64,000 nucleotides of DNA from Floccularia luteovirens (GCA_009739215.1 VSJF01000007.1:682001-746000), one strand, 5' to 3'. Positions 21,775-35,200 are shown, numbered from the stretch's first letter. The notes: generated by a model not told the origin, from the sequence alone. Translations and numbers: made by a program.

Positions 21775-24553
21775 ATGTCTCTTTCATTCAAAGGTCATAC
21801 CGTCGTAGTTACTGGTGCTGGTGGAGGTCTCGGAAAGGCGTATGTTATTATCGTTACTTACCTCGGCGGATCTACTTATTCAGTTCACTTTCTTAGGTAC
21901 TCCCTCCTTTTTGCTTCCCGAGGGGCTAATGTCGTTATTAATGACTTTAACGGTGCTTGCCGCACAAAAAGTAGTCGACGAGATTGTCAAAGGTAGGATA
22001 GTTCCGAGACTCGAAATATCGAGCGTTCCTGAATTCATTTCCCGTAAAGCTGGCGGAAAGGCTGTTGTTAACACGTCGTCAGTATCTGACGGAGCTGCCG
22101 TCATCAAAAGTGCCGTTGATGCGTTTGGGACTGTTACGATCCTCATTAACAATGCTGGTATCTTGAGAGACAAGGGGTAGGTCTATTTTAATATTACATC
22201 TTCAGTAGTCAGTAGTTCCTGACAAATTGAATAGATTCAAGAACATGTCGGATAAAGAATGGGACCAGATTACAGAAGTTCACCTCAAAGGTGCTTTTGC
22301 TTGCACAAAAGCTGCATGGCCCATATTTCGTAAACAGAAGTTTGGGCGAGTAATTAACACAGCCAGTGCTGCTGGTCTATATGGTAAGTATATGGAATGT
22401 TGTTACAAAAGATATGATGTCAATCACTAATCTAATTATTCAGGTAACTTTGGACAAGCCAATTACAGTGCTGCTAAGATGGGTCTTATTGGTTTCACGA
22501 AAACTCTGGCTCGTGAGGGTGTTAAATATAACATAAAATCCACTGCTATTGCTCCAGTAAGTGACTTGTCAAGCTGTCCGTATTTTCATGTAAATCCATG
22601 TTTTTTCAGATGGCTGCGTCCGCGATGACCGAAACAATCATGCCCCCCGAGATGCTCGCTAACTTGAGTGTAAGCAAAATTTTGAACCCTTAACTTTTCT
22701 CCCAAGAACTAAGTTATCGGTAGCCCGAATACGTTGCACCTTTTGTCGCTGCCCTCTGCCACCCTGATGGTCCGGAAGCATCTGGAAAAGTCTTCGAAGT
22801 TGGTGCTGGTTTCATCGCCGAACTAAGATGGGAAAGGAGTAACGGCACGATCTTCAAAACTGATTCCAGTTTCACTCCATCTGCTGTACGAGCCTGAATA
22901 TCTTGGTTCCGTGGTAGGGGCTTACATTATCATAGGTCAAAGCTAAATGGAACGAACTCAATGACTTCAAGAACCCATACTAGTAAGTTCAAGCCACTTC
23001 GTAAGTCATACCCTAGAGATTGAATATGCACAGCCCCGAGTCTGTCGCCGATGTAGATTCCAAAGTATGGAGTATCTCATTGTATTCAGCCTGTATATTG
23101 TATTCATTTCTGTGCTTACAGGGCAAACTGGAAGCCGCCTCAAGACTTCCCCAAAATCCTCAGGCTTCACCTCCAGTCCGGTTTGATGGCCAAACTGTTA
23201 TCATCACTGGGGCTGGAGCTGGTCTTGGACGCGCTTATGCGCTGATGTATGCTAAGCTCGGAGCAAATGTCGTTGTAAATGATGTGAACTCACAAGCAGC
23301 AAACTCTGTCGTTGGCGAAATTGTTAAAGGTCCGCCAGAGTTCTTGATCCAAATTTGATTCTCTCTCATAGAAAGTGTAGCTGGAGGAAAGGCTGCTGCT
23401 GCCATCTGTTCTGCCGAGGAAGGTGACGCGATTGTCCAAGTTGCATTAGAAAAGTTCGGAGGTGTACATGTCCTCGTTGCCAATGCCGGTATCCTGCGTG
23501 ACAAGTCCTTCCAAGCCATGTCTGAACAGGAATGGGATATTGTCCTTGCTGTACACCTTCGGTAAGCAACATCATTTCCTTGTTTTGACGAATTCTCACT
23601 CTTTTTTCAGTGGCACTTATAAGGTACTCATTCACGAAGTTAGTTTTCTATGAGATTGGTTTCTGATATCTGACTAGTGCGCGAAAGCCGTTTGGCCCAT
23701 TTTCCAAAAGCAAAAGTTCGGCCGTATTGTGACAACTAGTTCACAAGTAGGCATTTGTACGTTGACTTCATCACAGCTCATAATTGCACAAGTTAATGCT
23801 TTATCATTTATTGTCCACAGATGGAAACTTCGGCCAGGCTAACGTATGTCACTCTGCCCCCGCCTTTAAAATGTCGTAATTGACCAGTTTGGTAGTACAC
23901 TACGGCGAAAGCTGGTATCATTGGCCTGACACGAACACTCGCGATAGAAGGCAAGAAGTATAACATCCTCGCGAATGTTATTGCACCATCAGCTGGAACT
24001 GCAATGACAAGCACAGTCTGGCCCCAAGAAATGGTTGAGGCTTTTAAGGTACGTTCTTTCCTGAAATTTGGTTCACTTCCTAATGCTGTTGTTAGCCCGA
24101 TTTTATTGCTCCAGTAGTTGGCTATCTCACAAGCAAAGGTTCGCTCCTGACCCCTTACTTACCGATGTATTATTAACTTCGATTCTCTAGATAACGAAGA
24201 TACATCGGGATCTGTATTCGAAATACTTGGCGGCTGGGCAGCTCAGACACGCTGGGAACGTTCGGGCGGTCATGGTTTCCCCACTGTGAAACCTTACACA
24301 GTCGAGGATGTTGTGAGTAAATGGGGTGAAATCACCAAATTTGGTGAGTTTCTACTAAATGAATCCTGCTACGGGCAACTTAACTTGCTGCCAGGTGATG
24401 GGCAATCTACACACCCGACTTCTACACAGGAAGCAATTCAACAAGTTAGTGTTTATTCTTCATCAGTTGGCATTGCCCAGTGCTTACCTTGAATATGATC
24501 AGCTCGTCGCCAACTTCGGTAATAAGGGTGGCAATGTGAAGTCAAAGCTGTAA
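21775..24553 (+). CDS. FOX2: Tandem-SDR (3R)-hydroxyacyl-CoA dehydrogenase part of peroxisomal multifunctional enzyme, ending SKL
   Basis: Fungal FOX2 (multifunctional enzyme type 2) hydrates 2-enoyl-CoA and oxidises the (3R)-hydroxyacyl-CoA in peroxisomes. This gene carries its two short-chain dehydrogenase domains. Domain 1 has [19 protein letters not shown] and the active-site YSAAK; domain 2 has [18 protein letters not shown] and YTTAK. The start ATG at 21775 gives [12 protein letters not shown]. Instead of running on into the hydratase, the frame stops after [16 protein letters not shown], whose SKL is a canonical PTS1; the hydratase frame begins 230 bases later. A weak GTGAAG donor just before the stop could in principle join the two, so RNA evidence decides. 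In domain 1 the frame slips by one base at a TT (21957-21958) between NDFNGA and [11 protein letters not shown]; removing one T restores it. Confidence 0.86.
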
Positions 24554-24783
24554 TTTTTTTCTAGTTATATAGCTTTTACCTCTTTATCAGTCATACTCGA
24601 TGTTGTTTTATTCACTTACAGTAAAATGAGATATAAATCTACATACAAAGCATTGAACAAAATCAAACCCTATCGGTGTGGTCTTGTGTTCATACATTCA
24701 TGTGATTCTTTCAGAACCCCAAGTATCAACACTTGCCTACTCTTCTATGCAATTCGTTCTCCGCTGAACTTCACCCCCATACA

Positions 24784-26244
24784 ATGTCTCCGACTAAGAA
24801 TAATAGATATGCTGATCCAGAGGACTCCCAGGTGGTTGCAGAGGCGAAGACCCAAGAACCTGTTCCAGTAGAATACACCTATACCGAGGTGAGTTGACTG
24901 CTGTCAACTGGTCACGTCTTGTGCACTAACCACGGAATAGAGAGATGTCATTCTTTATAACTTGGGCATTGGTGCCTCCGAAAAGGAACTGCAATGGACA
25001 TACGAAGGTGATGACGAATTCGCTGCCCTACCTACCTTTGGTGTTATCCCCCAATTTCCTGCGAGTTCAGGAATCCCACTTGACTGGCTTGCGAATTATA
25101 ATCCAGTGAGTTACTCTTCTGACACTCACGAAATAACTACCTTGGAACACTAATCCACTCCCCACCTGAATTGCGTTCTGGTACTTTTAAAGGCGAAAGT
25201 GCTTCATGGAGAACAGTTCTTGAGCATCAAAGCACCCATCCCCACCAGTGGCACACTCGTCACCGAAGCGAGGTAAAGCGACTCAATTTAATAAAGTAAC
25301 GTTCTTGAATTCTTTTCGAATAGGTTGATGGAAGTTCTGGATAAGGGCAAGGCAGCAGCCGTAACTTCAATCATGGAAACCAAGGATAAGGCAACTGGCA
25401 AAGTTATTTTCGAAAACCAGTCAACAGTGTTTATCCGTGGGGCTGGCGGGTTTGGTGGAAAACGTGCAGGCAATGGTAAGTTGTTATGCCAGTAGAAACT
25501 CTCACACCTTAGAGGGACCAAAAAAGGCATTAAATAATTTACTAATAATATCATGTTCTATCAGACCGTGGTGCTGCTTCCGCAGGGAATACACCACCAA
25601 AAAGAAGTCCAGATGTTATCACCGAAGAGAAAACAAGTGCTTCACAGGCTGCGTTGTACCGGTACTTATTAGTCTCCACTACCTTCACACTCTTCTAATA
25701 AAGATTACGTAGATTGAGTGGTGACTGGAACCCACTCCATGTAAGGCTCTCATCTTCTTACCACTGCCTTGGCTCTTGCTCAGTCATTTTTATTTCATAT
25801 CACAGATCCTTCCTGAATTCGCAGCCATTGGTGGTTTCGATCGACCCATTTTGCATGGGTTGTGCACGATGGGAATTGCGAGCAAACATGTTTTGAAAGC
25901 TTACGGGCCTTACAGCGATGTCAAAGTGCGGTAAGTGATTATTGTAGTTGCCTGAACTCTGTTCCGCTTCCTTCCCACCCTCAAAGGTTGCACTAGTAGC
26001 CGTAGCTCATTGTTTCAATGTTTCAACTAGATTTGCGGGTGTTGTCTATCCAGGCGAGACGATTATCACAGAAATGTGGAAGGAAGGCTCGAAGGTCATT
26101 TTCAGTTGAGTCTGAAACTTCTCATCTTGGTTGTATCTCGTCTGACCTCTTTTAATAGCGGCCAAAGTGAAAGAACGAAACAGTGTTGCTCTTGCGGCAG
26201 CTGCTGTCACTTTAGTAGGTCCTTCTGCACAAGCCAAGCTGTAA
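24784..26244 (+). CDS. 2-enoyl-CoA hydratase 2 (MaoC-type hot-dog), peroxisomal, ending AKL
   Basis: This corresponds to the C-terminal third of fungal FOX2. The ATG at 24784 begins [15 protein letters not shown], which resembles the linker that normally joins the second dehydrogenase to the hydratase, followed by [20 protein letters not shown]. The hydratase-2 signature [17 protein letters not shown] supplies the expected catalytic Asp and His, and [15 protein letters not shown] follows. The C-terminus is VGPSAQAKL, a PTS1 of the A-K-L type. Roughly seven short introns keep the frame. It would make (3R)-3-hydroxyacyl-CoA for the dehydrogenase encoded just upstream. Either this is a separate gene created by splitting FOX2, or an intron of about 260 bases joins the halves; the adjacent order and strand fit both. 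Confidence 0.83.
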
Positions 26245-26458
26245 TATGTGATAGAAAGGCAATATTATTACTCTGTACTCTGCAGAAAGACTATGACTGT
26301 TCTTATGCTACATGTCTATTTCTCAAGCGTATATCATGAATGATAGGATTGCTGCACTGTTACATATAAGTCGAACGAAAGAGTGGGTATATTGCTGATG
26401 TCGGGCAAAAATTCCCATACATGACGGTGAAGATAAAATATACCCTAAAAATCATCCA

Positions 26459-29208
26459 CTAACATTGCAGACCTTGAGTACCTGAACGAAAGTCAGTTGT
26501 AAGGATATATGGTTTTACATTTTGAAGACATGAAAGCACATACCGGGATAGAACCAAAATGTAAGACTGAGGATAACGTATAAGCCTAGGCAATGATGGT
26601 AAGAACAGAGCATGGAAGTCAATCCTTATTCATGAGGACGTACACATCAAGAGGAGGCCTTCTAACCAATTCGATTTTCCGTCTTGGACAACGTAGTTCA
26701 CAATGAGGACTGGAATACAATCAATTGTTTAGAAATTACGCCGTCAAACTCGTCTGAAAAGTAGTGATGGTGGCGATAACACGCACCAGAAAAGAACATA
26801 GCAATTGATTCATAAGGATCAAAGAGAAGCGTGAGAGGCTTTCCCAAAATCCACGCTAGAGTTATGATGAAGCTGGAATAGACATTGGTTCACTGGTCAG
26901 TAAAAAAGAGTGCCAGTTGGCTTACGGTATCACGAATAGTGCGATTTGCTGATAAGCAATTGGTTAGCTGAGCTCATTGTTGCAAAAAGAAATTACCAAC
27001 TATACTCGAACCAACAGCAACACCAAGACTCAGCGTCAATTTATCCTTCACTGACACAGTGACAGCCGTAACATGTTCTGTTGGAGCCGTTGGGTTAGAT
27101 TCTAGGGTACTAACATTGAGACATACCTGCTGCGTTTCCTACTATCGGGAGAAGAATTATGCCTACAAATTCCTGACTAATACCTCCCTGTTGGGTCAGA
27201 CCATCTATAGAATCCACCAGCCACTCGGCAGTAATGGCTACAAGCTGCGAATAATGTCAAATAATATACTGAAAAGTGGAGTTTGCCATACAACAGTTAC
27301 AGAAATAAGCAGAATGATGGTCACCGGAACGCTAGTCTTCGGTTCCTCCACTTCCTCCACCACTTCTGCTTCCGGATCATGCTGGTGGGGAGAAGCTTCG
27401 ATGTCACCAGTATTTCCGATCGGCGTGGTAATTGTCTGGTGACGAGCACGCCTACGACTTACTACAGACCTAAACAGACCCTTGTCTCGTTTTTCTCGGG
27501 CAGGATATTTGGTTGATTTGGCGACGTCATCCGCTTTGTCATCATAGAGAGCGGAATGGGAATACAGTTGGAAAAATAGGTAGCTACCGTAAACTATCGT
27601 GCGTATGGTGAACTGATTGCAAAAAGGCCAATTGAAAGATAACGCACTGAAGAGGAGAATAATAGCAGTCTAGTGAAAATTATGAGCGAATGACACATTG
27701 ATGCAAACCAACAGCAAAAGTAACGCACGCCACGGCTGACCGATAGAATATCGCGGGTTTCAGTAGTTGGGTCTAGTTGCGCTGCAAAATGAAAAGCGGC
27801 GGGGAGAAGGACAGCGATGACGCTGATTATCAACAGAGATGAGTTCAACTGGGTCGCGCCTACGTGATAAGTGTTATTGAGCCGGAACCTTATCTGTAGA
27901 AATGATGTCACATACTAGCGCCAAAACCCTGTTCAGAATATCTGAGTCCCCCAGCAAAAAAACACATCCCCAAGACAAGAACTGTTCGTAGATTGATTCA
28001 AGCACTGATCATGTGAAACAGGAAGCAACCTTACGAAGATTGCTTAGGACAGATCCTACCACTGTCAAGAGAAGGTGAGTTATATAAATACATAAGTTGT
28101 GTTTCCATCAACGATCGATCGTTGCAACTTCGTTGGCAATCACAACGGGAAGCGCAGTTTCTGCTCATGTATGAAGTATTTTTGGGAGGACTTACGTGAT
28201 GATTGTACAATTCGCAACTTGCATTGTGTTAGTGCGATTATCTGTGGATTGCCGGGAATGTTTAAGTTAGTCATTCAAATATGGTTAGCACATACAGCAA
28301 CTATCAGCTCGACACTACAACCACAATTCAGCCAAGCTGCAATGGAGATAGCTCGGAATTAGGGCTCACGCATTTCCCTGCGTAAAAGTGAATATATGCG
28401 TCATCTGTGACCACCTGAGAAGTGCTCCATAAACTTACTAGTGTGGCGTTAAGAAGGCCTGCAAGGGTCTGTCCAACCCGCATCGAGAGTTCTTCAGTGG
28501 CAAAAGCCAGTAGCTGTGAGAATAACCACTGAGTATGAGGTGAATGGCTGTATGCTAACAACAATTACTTTGGCCAAGGGTATTATAGCAATAAAAGAGA
28601 CTAAGGAAGCCATCAGAAACTTGTTGCTGTAGGGTAAATAAACTTTGCCAACTGACAAACGAAAATGAGTGTATCTTTATTCTTAACCGAATCACCCAGG
28701 GCGAAATGTAGCGCCCACTAAAGAGATATATGTTAGTCTAGAGTACAGGGAAAACTTGCCAATGCTTACGGAAACGGGAATGAATACGAGGAGGACATTG
28801 AGCCCTGTGAATTTTTTTTCAGAGTCGGGAACCTAGAAAGGTTGATATACGCACAGGAAGCTGTGATGATGGACTTCAGACCCCCTATAACACTTGGCGG
28901 GGGTCCAACCTTCTTTTCAGGGTTCAACATGCTGGTTGTAGCGCGCTTGAGGGTCCATGTGTTGGGTGTTGGAAGAGGGCTTCCTCTCGTACTTTGTCGG
29001 GCACCCCTCATACGGACTGTCGAATCGTGGGCGTCTGCTGGAGAAGATTGTTGTGCATCCCGACCTACGGTGTGATCATCCAATGTATTCGAGTCGCCCA
29101 TTGATTCTTCTCCTAAGTTGAAGTTGATGAGGGTTTTTTGTTTTGCATTGTTGAATATCGTCAACACTCACCATGACTGTGATCATTTTGCAGTAATGGG
29201 CCGTTCAT
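26459..29208 (-). CDS. VCX1: Vacuolar Ca2+/H+ exchanger, CAX family
   Basis: CAX proteins load calcium into the vacuole in exchange for protons. The first exon (MNGPLLQNDHSH, ATG 29208-29206) joins a variable cytosolic head; transmembrane segments begin after GGLKSIITAS (WLNVLLVFIPVSWALHFALG). The two cation-binding repeats are clear: ATEELSMRVGQTLAGLLNAT followed by GNAVELIVAIIALT in the first half, and GIILLPIVGNAAEHVTAVTV in the second. An acidic loop (EAEVVEEVEEP) separates the halves. The tail reads FWFYPGTQGLQC with the stop at 26461-26459. The gene is rich in tiny exons: 28370-28377 (8 bases) and 28296-28314 (19 bases) together encode GNAVELIVA. About 470 residues in my model; the frame is intact. 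It converges with the hydratase gene with 214 bases between stops. Confidence 0.88.
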
Positions 29209-29866
29209 GTCTTTGACTTGTTGAATGGTGATTTTGGAGCGGAAGGAAGGGAACGATTGTAGTGAAAGGAAGGTGCTCAAGAGTGTCCACTTGTAATATC
29301 ACTTGTTGCTGATATCCCCTTAACCTTATTGGGAATGTTGGTAGTCGTGATATATTTAGTAAGTACTTCACTACAACGCACAAAGCTAGGTCATAGTTTG
29401 CCACCTATACGTAGCTATAGTGGTTCCCGGCTAATATTTTTTTGTGCACCTCGCAAGCGTAGTGATCCATGGTTCCTTTGCATGAAACCCACGTTGAATG
29501 ACCTCAGTGTAGGAGCATGTACGTCAACACCGCCTTTTACATGTTTGACTTGGCACTCCCACTTGGCACTCCCATAATCACAATGTAAAAATAATCTCAA
29601 ATTCCCATGGTTGTAAGTAGTACCCAATAAAGATAACCCGTAAAAATAACCCTAAAGATGGCTGTACAGACATGCACCACAGGGGGAGGGGTATGTCAAA
29701 CAATGTAATGTAGAAAGCATGGTAATATGGCGTGGGCAAGAACACGTTGGAAAGCAGGTGGCCCCGTAAGAAATACACAATGCAATCACAACGCCTCATG
29801 CATGAGCGACTAGCGCTTTTTATTCTAACTTTGCCAGAATGAAGAGGGGCGACTTGCCAGATAATT
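29209..29866. other. Intergenic region
   Basis: 658 bases between the F-box gene stop and the exchanger start, both on the minus strand, so it should contain the exchanger promoter. A direct near-duplicate CACTCCCACTTGGCACTCCC lies near 29555. Otherwise nothing recognised. Confidence 0.4.
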
Positions 29867-32253
29867 TCACCCTTGATATGCGAAAGACACAGCACCATAC
29901 AGACCATCTTCTCGTCCTAACATCCCGTTTCCATGAAGAATCTGAGTAGACACGGGTCAGCATGTGAGATATGTATGTAGTCATGAATGAACCAACCTCC
30001 ATTTTTCTCGCATGCCAGCCAATCCCGCTGCTTACATTGCCATTAGCATCCGACAGCTTTTCTAGTTCCTTACGCAATGGGTGATCCGGAGGGAGTTCCC
30101 TATTCAGAACACTGCCACCATTTGAAGCTACCCACCCACTTGCTGTATCGACATACCAACCGCGCCCTCCTTTACTACGGATGATACGCCATGCACCTGC
30201 GCCTGCACCAAGGGCGTTCAGGACCATAGGTGAGAGCTCTATAACACGCAGCCTAGTTGGGGGTTGAAGGGGTGGGGCAGAGGAAGATAGGCTGAATGAG
30301 AAAGGTGGAGTGCACAGTGGCCTTATTAGTTGTGTGTGCACCGCAACGGAAGATTGCCTTATTGAGGGTCGTGATGTGCCTATATTGCCCGCCACCGATC
30401 GCAGTCCACAGTCTAGCTCAGGTGCAGTATGAACCAGGGTTAAAACCTCTACATTGGGCGCTTTATTTTTGATAAAGTCTGATATGAATTTAAGTTCTAA
30501 ATTCGGTATATGTGAGAGGCCCAGGGAACGTAGTTTAGTGAGGGGTTTGCATGCTTTGAGATGCTCCTGAGTTAATGGAGCGCTGGAAAGATCCAGATAC
30601 ACAAGGTCACCACCGATGAAGCATGGAGCAAGGGTGAACATGTCCATCAAATCGTCACTGGTGAGGGGCGAAATATATGTCATATCGCCGTAAAGATTGA
30701 GTTCGGTCAGCTGACAGGTCACGGGAGAGTCAACCAAGAAATGTCTGATGGTGTTACCAGTAAGTTTGACGCAACGAGCCAGAGCAAGCGACTTTAAGCG
30801 AACATTGGAGTTACCCAATTCTTCCAGTATTTCTGGGGTAACTCGAGTTCCGGACAGATCAAGATGCGTAAGTGACGGAAATGCCAAGACAAATGGACCA
30901 AGATATTTGGGGACAATAGACTTCACCCCCCGCATGCCGAGTCTTTGTAACCCAGGAAATAAGAGTGGTTCGTCTATCGGTCGCATAGCGTGACGGGAGC
31001 GACGGCCTTCATTTTCTTCCTCGGAATTGAAATCCGCTTCCATAATCGGTAACAAATGGGTATTGACAAATTCCGTGAAGGCGTTGACAAATACAGCACT
31101 AACACAACCAGTGAGATCGACAGCTTCAAGATCTTTGCATTCTCTTCGCCTTTCGCGGTCCTCCTCTTCAATATCGTGTGAATCAATGAGGGCACGTCCA
31201 CGAGAGGGGCGGCCGCGGCCACCTGAAGGACTACCGCGCAGGAACAATTCGTTTAGGACGGGTAATGTTAGAGCTCCGTCCATGTACTCGGTAGCACCAA
31301 AGGCAGTAAGATTAGGCATTTCCTAGGTTACAGTAATCTCAATTATGTTCTGAAAGCAATAAATTTGGGAGAGCTCACTTTCAGCAGGGCCTGTACGCGG
31401 TCTCCAGTAACAAAACGACTATTCACCCCTTCTTCAACCGACCGACGCATCCCGATGGTGCGGAAATGGTTGAAGTCGAGGTGACGAACAAATCGACCGG
31501 GCCGGGGATCTCTAGGCACCGGGACTGTGACAACATATCATCAGAATGGGGTTGATTTGACTAAGAATGAACCTGACCATAAACTCCTGGGGACCTACGA
31601 TCCATGACATCCTGAATTGCGTCGCTGATAGAACGGAGTATTTTCCAGCGGGCAGGACTTTGACTTTTCGGTCTTAAACGCCTAGGGCTGGGATCACGAG
31701 AGGCTGCAGGAGACAACAAATCGGGCGAAATAGACATGTCAGGCGCATCGAAGCTGTTAAAAAGGGAAACTTCAAGGCTAAGCGCCGCTTCTTTTCCTGC
31801 CGCTGATGAGGATGAGGCTGCTGCTGCTATAGCGGCTGCCTTGATAGTATTCCCCATAACAGTGTCTACTGTCTCCTCATCGTAGTTCCACGCTATTTCT
31901 TCGACCAAAGAGAGCCAGGTACGGGGTAGACGTACTTCTAATCTAGGAGCGGAGCTGGTCAAAATTTGGAGCTATTAAGTAGAAACTGCTACGTACTTGT
32001 GCCATAGCCATGGTTTTGCACCTTCATACCAAGCGTGATTTACTAGACAAAGATTTGAAAGAGCTCGACGTGTTAGTGGTTCTGGCCAATAGGAAGGAGG
32101 AAATGAAGATGGGTGAGCTGTTGGAATTAAATTGTCCGTAAAGATGAGAGGGTCGAGAGAGGGACTTGAGGGAGGGAGACAGGCGGCATAGATGTGTGCA
32201 CAGATATTATAGATGAGCTCTGGTGGAAAATGGATATCATGTTGAGTAGACAT
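29867..32253 (-). CDS. F-box and leucine-rich-repeat protein
   Basis: The N-terminus (MSTQHDIHFPPELIYNICAH, then ALSNLCLVNHAWYEGAKPWL) is an F-box, the SKP1-binding module of SCF ubiquitin ligases. A Ser/Ala-rich insert (KAAAIAAAASSSSAAGKEAA) follows, then a long region with leucine-rich repeats, for example FPSLTHLDLSGTRVTPEILE, LKSLALARCVKLTGNTI, LTELNLYGDM, LVYLDLSSAPLT and LRSLGLSHIPNLELKF. Near the C-terminus are a conserved-looking WRIIRSKGGRGWYVDTA and, after a last intron, ILHGNGMLGREDGLYGAVSF. About 710 residues. The open frame extends upstream of 32253, but MSTQHD starts the recognisable F-box. The substrate is unknown. All splice junctions keep frame. Confidence 0.82.
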
Positions 32254-35200
32254 TTGGAGCGACAAAAGAACACGGATGTGTACATTGCAAGGTCCGTGCT
32301 GAGGGCTTTTTATATGTGCGGGACTGGAGGCGATGGAGATCACGCGGAAAATGCCATTTAGTTTCAATTGATCGTATTCTGAACACATGCTGACTAACCT
32401 CTGAGTTTTAATTTCGATCCTTCCACGTTCTCATCAAGCCGAAATATTTCTTCAATCGTCTCCGCCCAAATCTGAGTTCTTGCCTAAACTGACCAGATCG
32501 CGATTCGAATATTCACTGGTGCCTTGGAATACCTAAATCCAAGTCTCGCCTAGCACAAAATCTGTCTTCTCCCTTTTCGACTTTTTACTTCAAAGACTTG
32601 TCAATACCCTTCCCAGATAGGTGTCACCACACACCCCTAGCTACGTACAGTGTGGACGACCATGTAAATACCAAGTCTATACAAACCAGTCGCTTGATAT
32701 TGTCATATACAACCCGTGTTCCGCAGGACACATCATGTGTCCCACAAAAGTCCATGGAAGTACACAACAATATTATGTCCCCCGTCGGCACATGATGCTT
32801 CTCTTACCAAATGTGTGAAGGGTCGATAGATTGGTTGTCAAATAATACCCATGGCTAGGCAAGTCCTGGCTTTCTTAGCTCCCAGCTCTCCTTGCCCAAA
32901 TTTTAGTTTCTTAAATTTTGCTATAATGTACCTTTCCGAGGTACCATTGTGGCACTGAACAGAAAAATATCTCAATAAGTTCCTGGGGTTCGCGATCTAA
33001 TTCTAGAAAATCCGTGGGGTATACATGGGTATTCGAATATTCGTTGTCATCCCTGAATCCCTACCTTCGACTAATTACCTTCCTCACGGATGTTTTCGGC
33101 CATACGGTTCTTCACAAAATTGATTTCTCATACTTTTTTTCAATTTATTTCCGAACCCGTTTTGAACCAGATTCTGATTCACCTGAACTGCCGACCTGCT
33201 ATTACATATATGCACTAGACGTGTGTATTTATCTTGTGCTCAGTCATCTCCTTCTTTCCAAAGGGAATGCAAAATTTACTGAATGGCGTGCTCTCACCAT
33301 CTTAACTACATGATCCGTTCTTTGACATCAGCACAAGAATCATGGACCTCCGCAGCTAGGTTTCACCCCAGAATGTGGACCTTGGACCACTAACTATGAT
33401 GATATGATGATGTCTCACTGATGGTGTATGAAACCCAAGAAACTCTTGAACCACCAATCAGCTCCCTTCCAAGTTAGTCGACATTCACTCATCCTCATCA
33501 AACAATGTGATCACCACACGAGGAGAGGAGGCCCATGACTTCATATACATATGTGACAGTAAATCAGATGCAACATGACTGATTAATTACTGACTCTCAG
33601 GTGATACAGATCGAGTGAACGCGGTCTAAAATCCCCATGACCAGCCAATCGATGCGGAATTTCAAGAAAATCAATAACCCCGAGTTGGAAGTATATCCGG
33701 ACAAGAATCACTTGAATTCAGATCGGCAACTTCAGTTACTTCATTCTCGCCGAATCACGGTTGTCTCTCGGCTGCATCGATCCCTACCAATGTATTATCC
33801 TGTAGTTCTAGCAACTCAGTTGAACGTAACGATACAAACAATCTAACATCTACAATTTACTTAATCCCACAACTTCACGGACCTGCATTTAATCCTGGCC
33901 CAATCAGTTTGTATAGCTTCAGTCGCAGGTCAGCTGGATTTCAATCTTGGTTATGCCGCAATCATCAAGCAACATAGAAGCATCTATAAATGTATGGTTT
34001 ATTCTGGACGCACGCTTCATCGAAGTTCGAACCATTACCATATTGACACCACCTTGTCTATTTATATGGTGTAGGAAACCAATAAGACGTGTCTTTGCTT
34101 GTTGAAGCTCTCATCGAATAACGTGTTATCTATTTCGACGGCGGCGTTAGTGAAAAGGAACTCGTTTCCGTTGTGCACTTCTCATGCTATATTCAGCTAG
34201 CCCCCAACGTTCACGCGGAGGCGAGGGTACACGCGGGTATATGCCCTTTGGAACATTGCAAATACTATGGGTAAGACGCAATATACGCTATACGAGTACC
34301 ACATTTACACCCTGGGCGCGAATACATGGTGTACAAAGCGAAATACTCGTCGTAATGGTAGCAATCTAACGTAAATATTCGCGTCATCTGTCCCCGTTAT
34401 ACTAGCCCTTCCACAAGTGTTTCTCGTTTCCGGTAGGTTAACCAAGTTCCCCGGATAATCGGGGAAGTAGGTCATCCCTGAATTTTTATCAAGGTCGGAA
34501 CCGCTTTCATCCGCTACTGCGTTGTATCTGACGGGGAGTTTCGCTAGGTTAAATCAAGTTTCCAGGATAATAGAGAGGGAATTTTCATCCCTAAATTTTG
34601 CTATGTATCCGACAGGGGGTTTCTGAACGCGACGAATTCGGGGCTGGGTAACCAATAATACTTGAACAGGTGAGCTGTTCATATCTCTTGCTACGGCATT
34701 TCGCACCTTTCCTTTCATGGATATAAATTAGCAAACGTTTATCGATACCTTGAGGCGTCTGGAATCAGAATCATCTCCATGAGGCGATGCTACAAGCAGG
34801 GCGCTTGGGTGACCAAAGATGTCTTATTCATAAATACTCTGGTAGATCACACGTCTCGGGGTTTATTGCCATTGTCTCCTAGCTAACGGCATAACTGCAG
34901 TAGTATATAAAAAGTGCGGTACGAAGCGATATTTATATAGCTGGAATTGAAGAGGAAGGCATTACAACTTGTAAAGCTGATACGAGGGAGTTTATCCATA
35001 AATCGAGCTATTTTTGGATGGTGGTTATTATTTATAGAACTGCAAACAATGAGCTTCTTGAGGGTTTCGTAGAGTAATTTGACAGCAAAGTTGGGAGAGA
35101 ATTGCTACTATCTCTATAGAATTAGCACATCCGTGTTCTATATATGCGAGTTCGAATTTATTTTTGCTCATTATAGATAGGCCATTGTACGATAGAGACG

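Noticed and set aside
24534..24798. A single FOX2 gene with one long intron
   Set aside because: Possible but not preferred: the donor (GTGAAG) and acceptor (CTAAG) are poor, the length is about five times that of neighbouring introns, and both halves have start or stop signals that make PTS1 proteins. Kept as the test in the findings.
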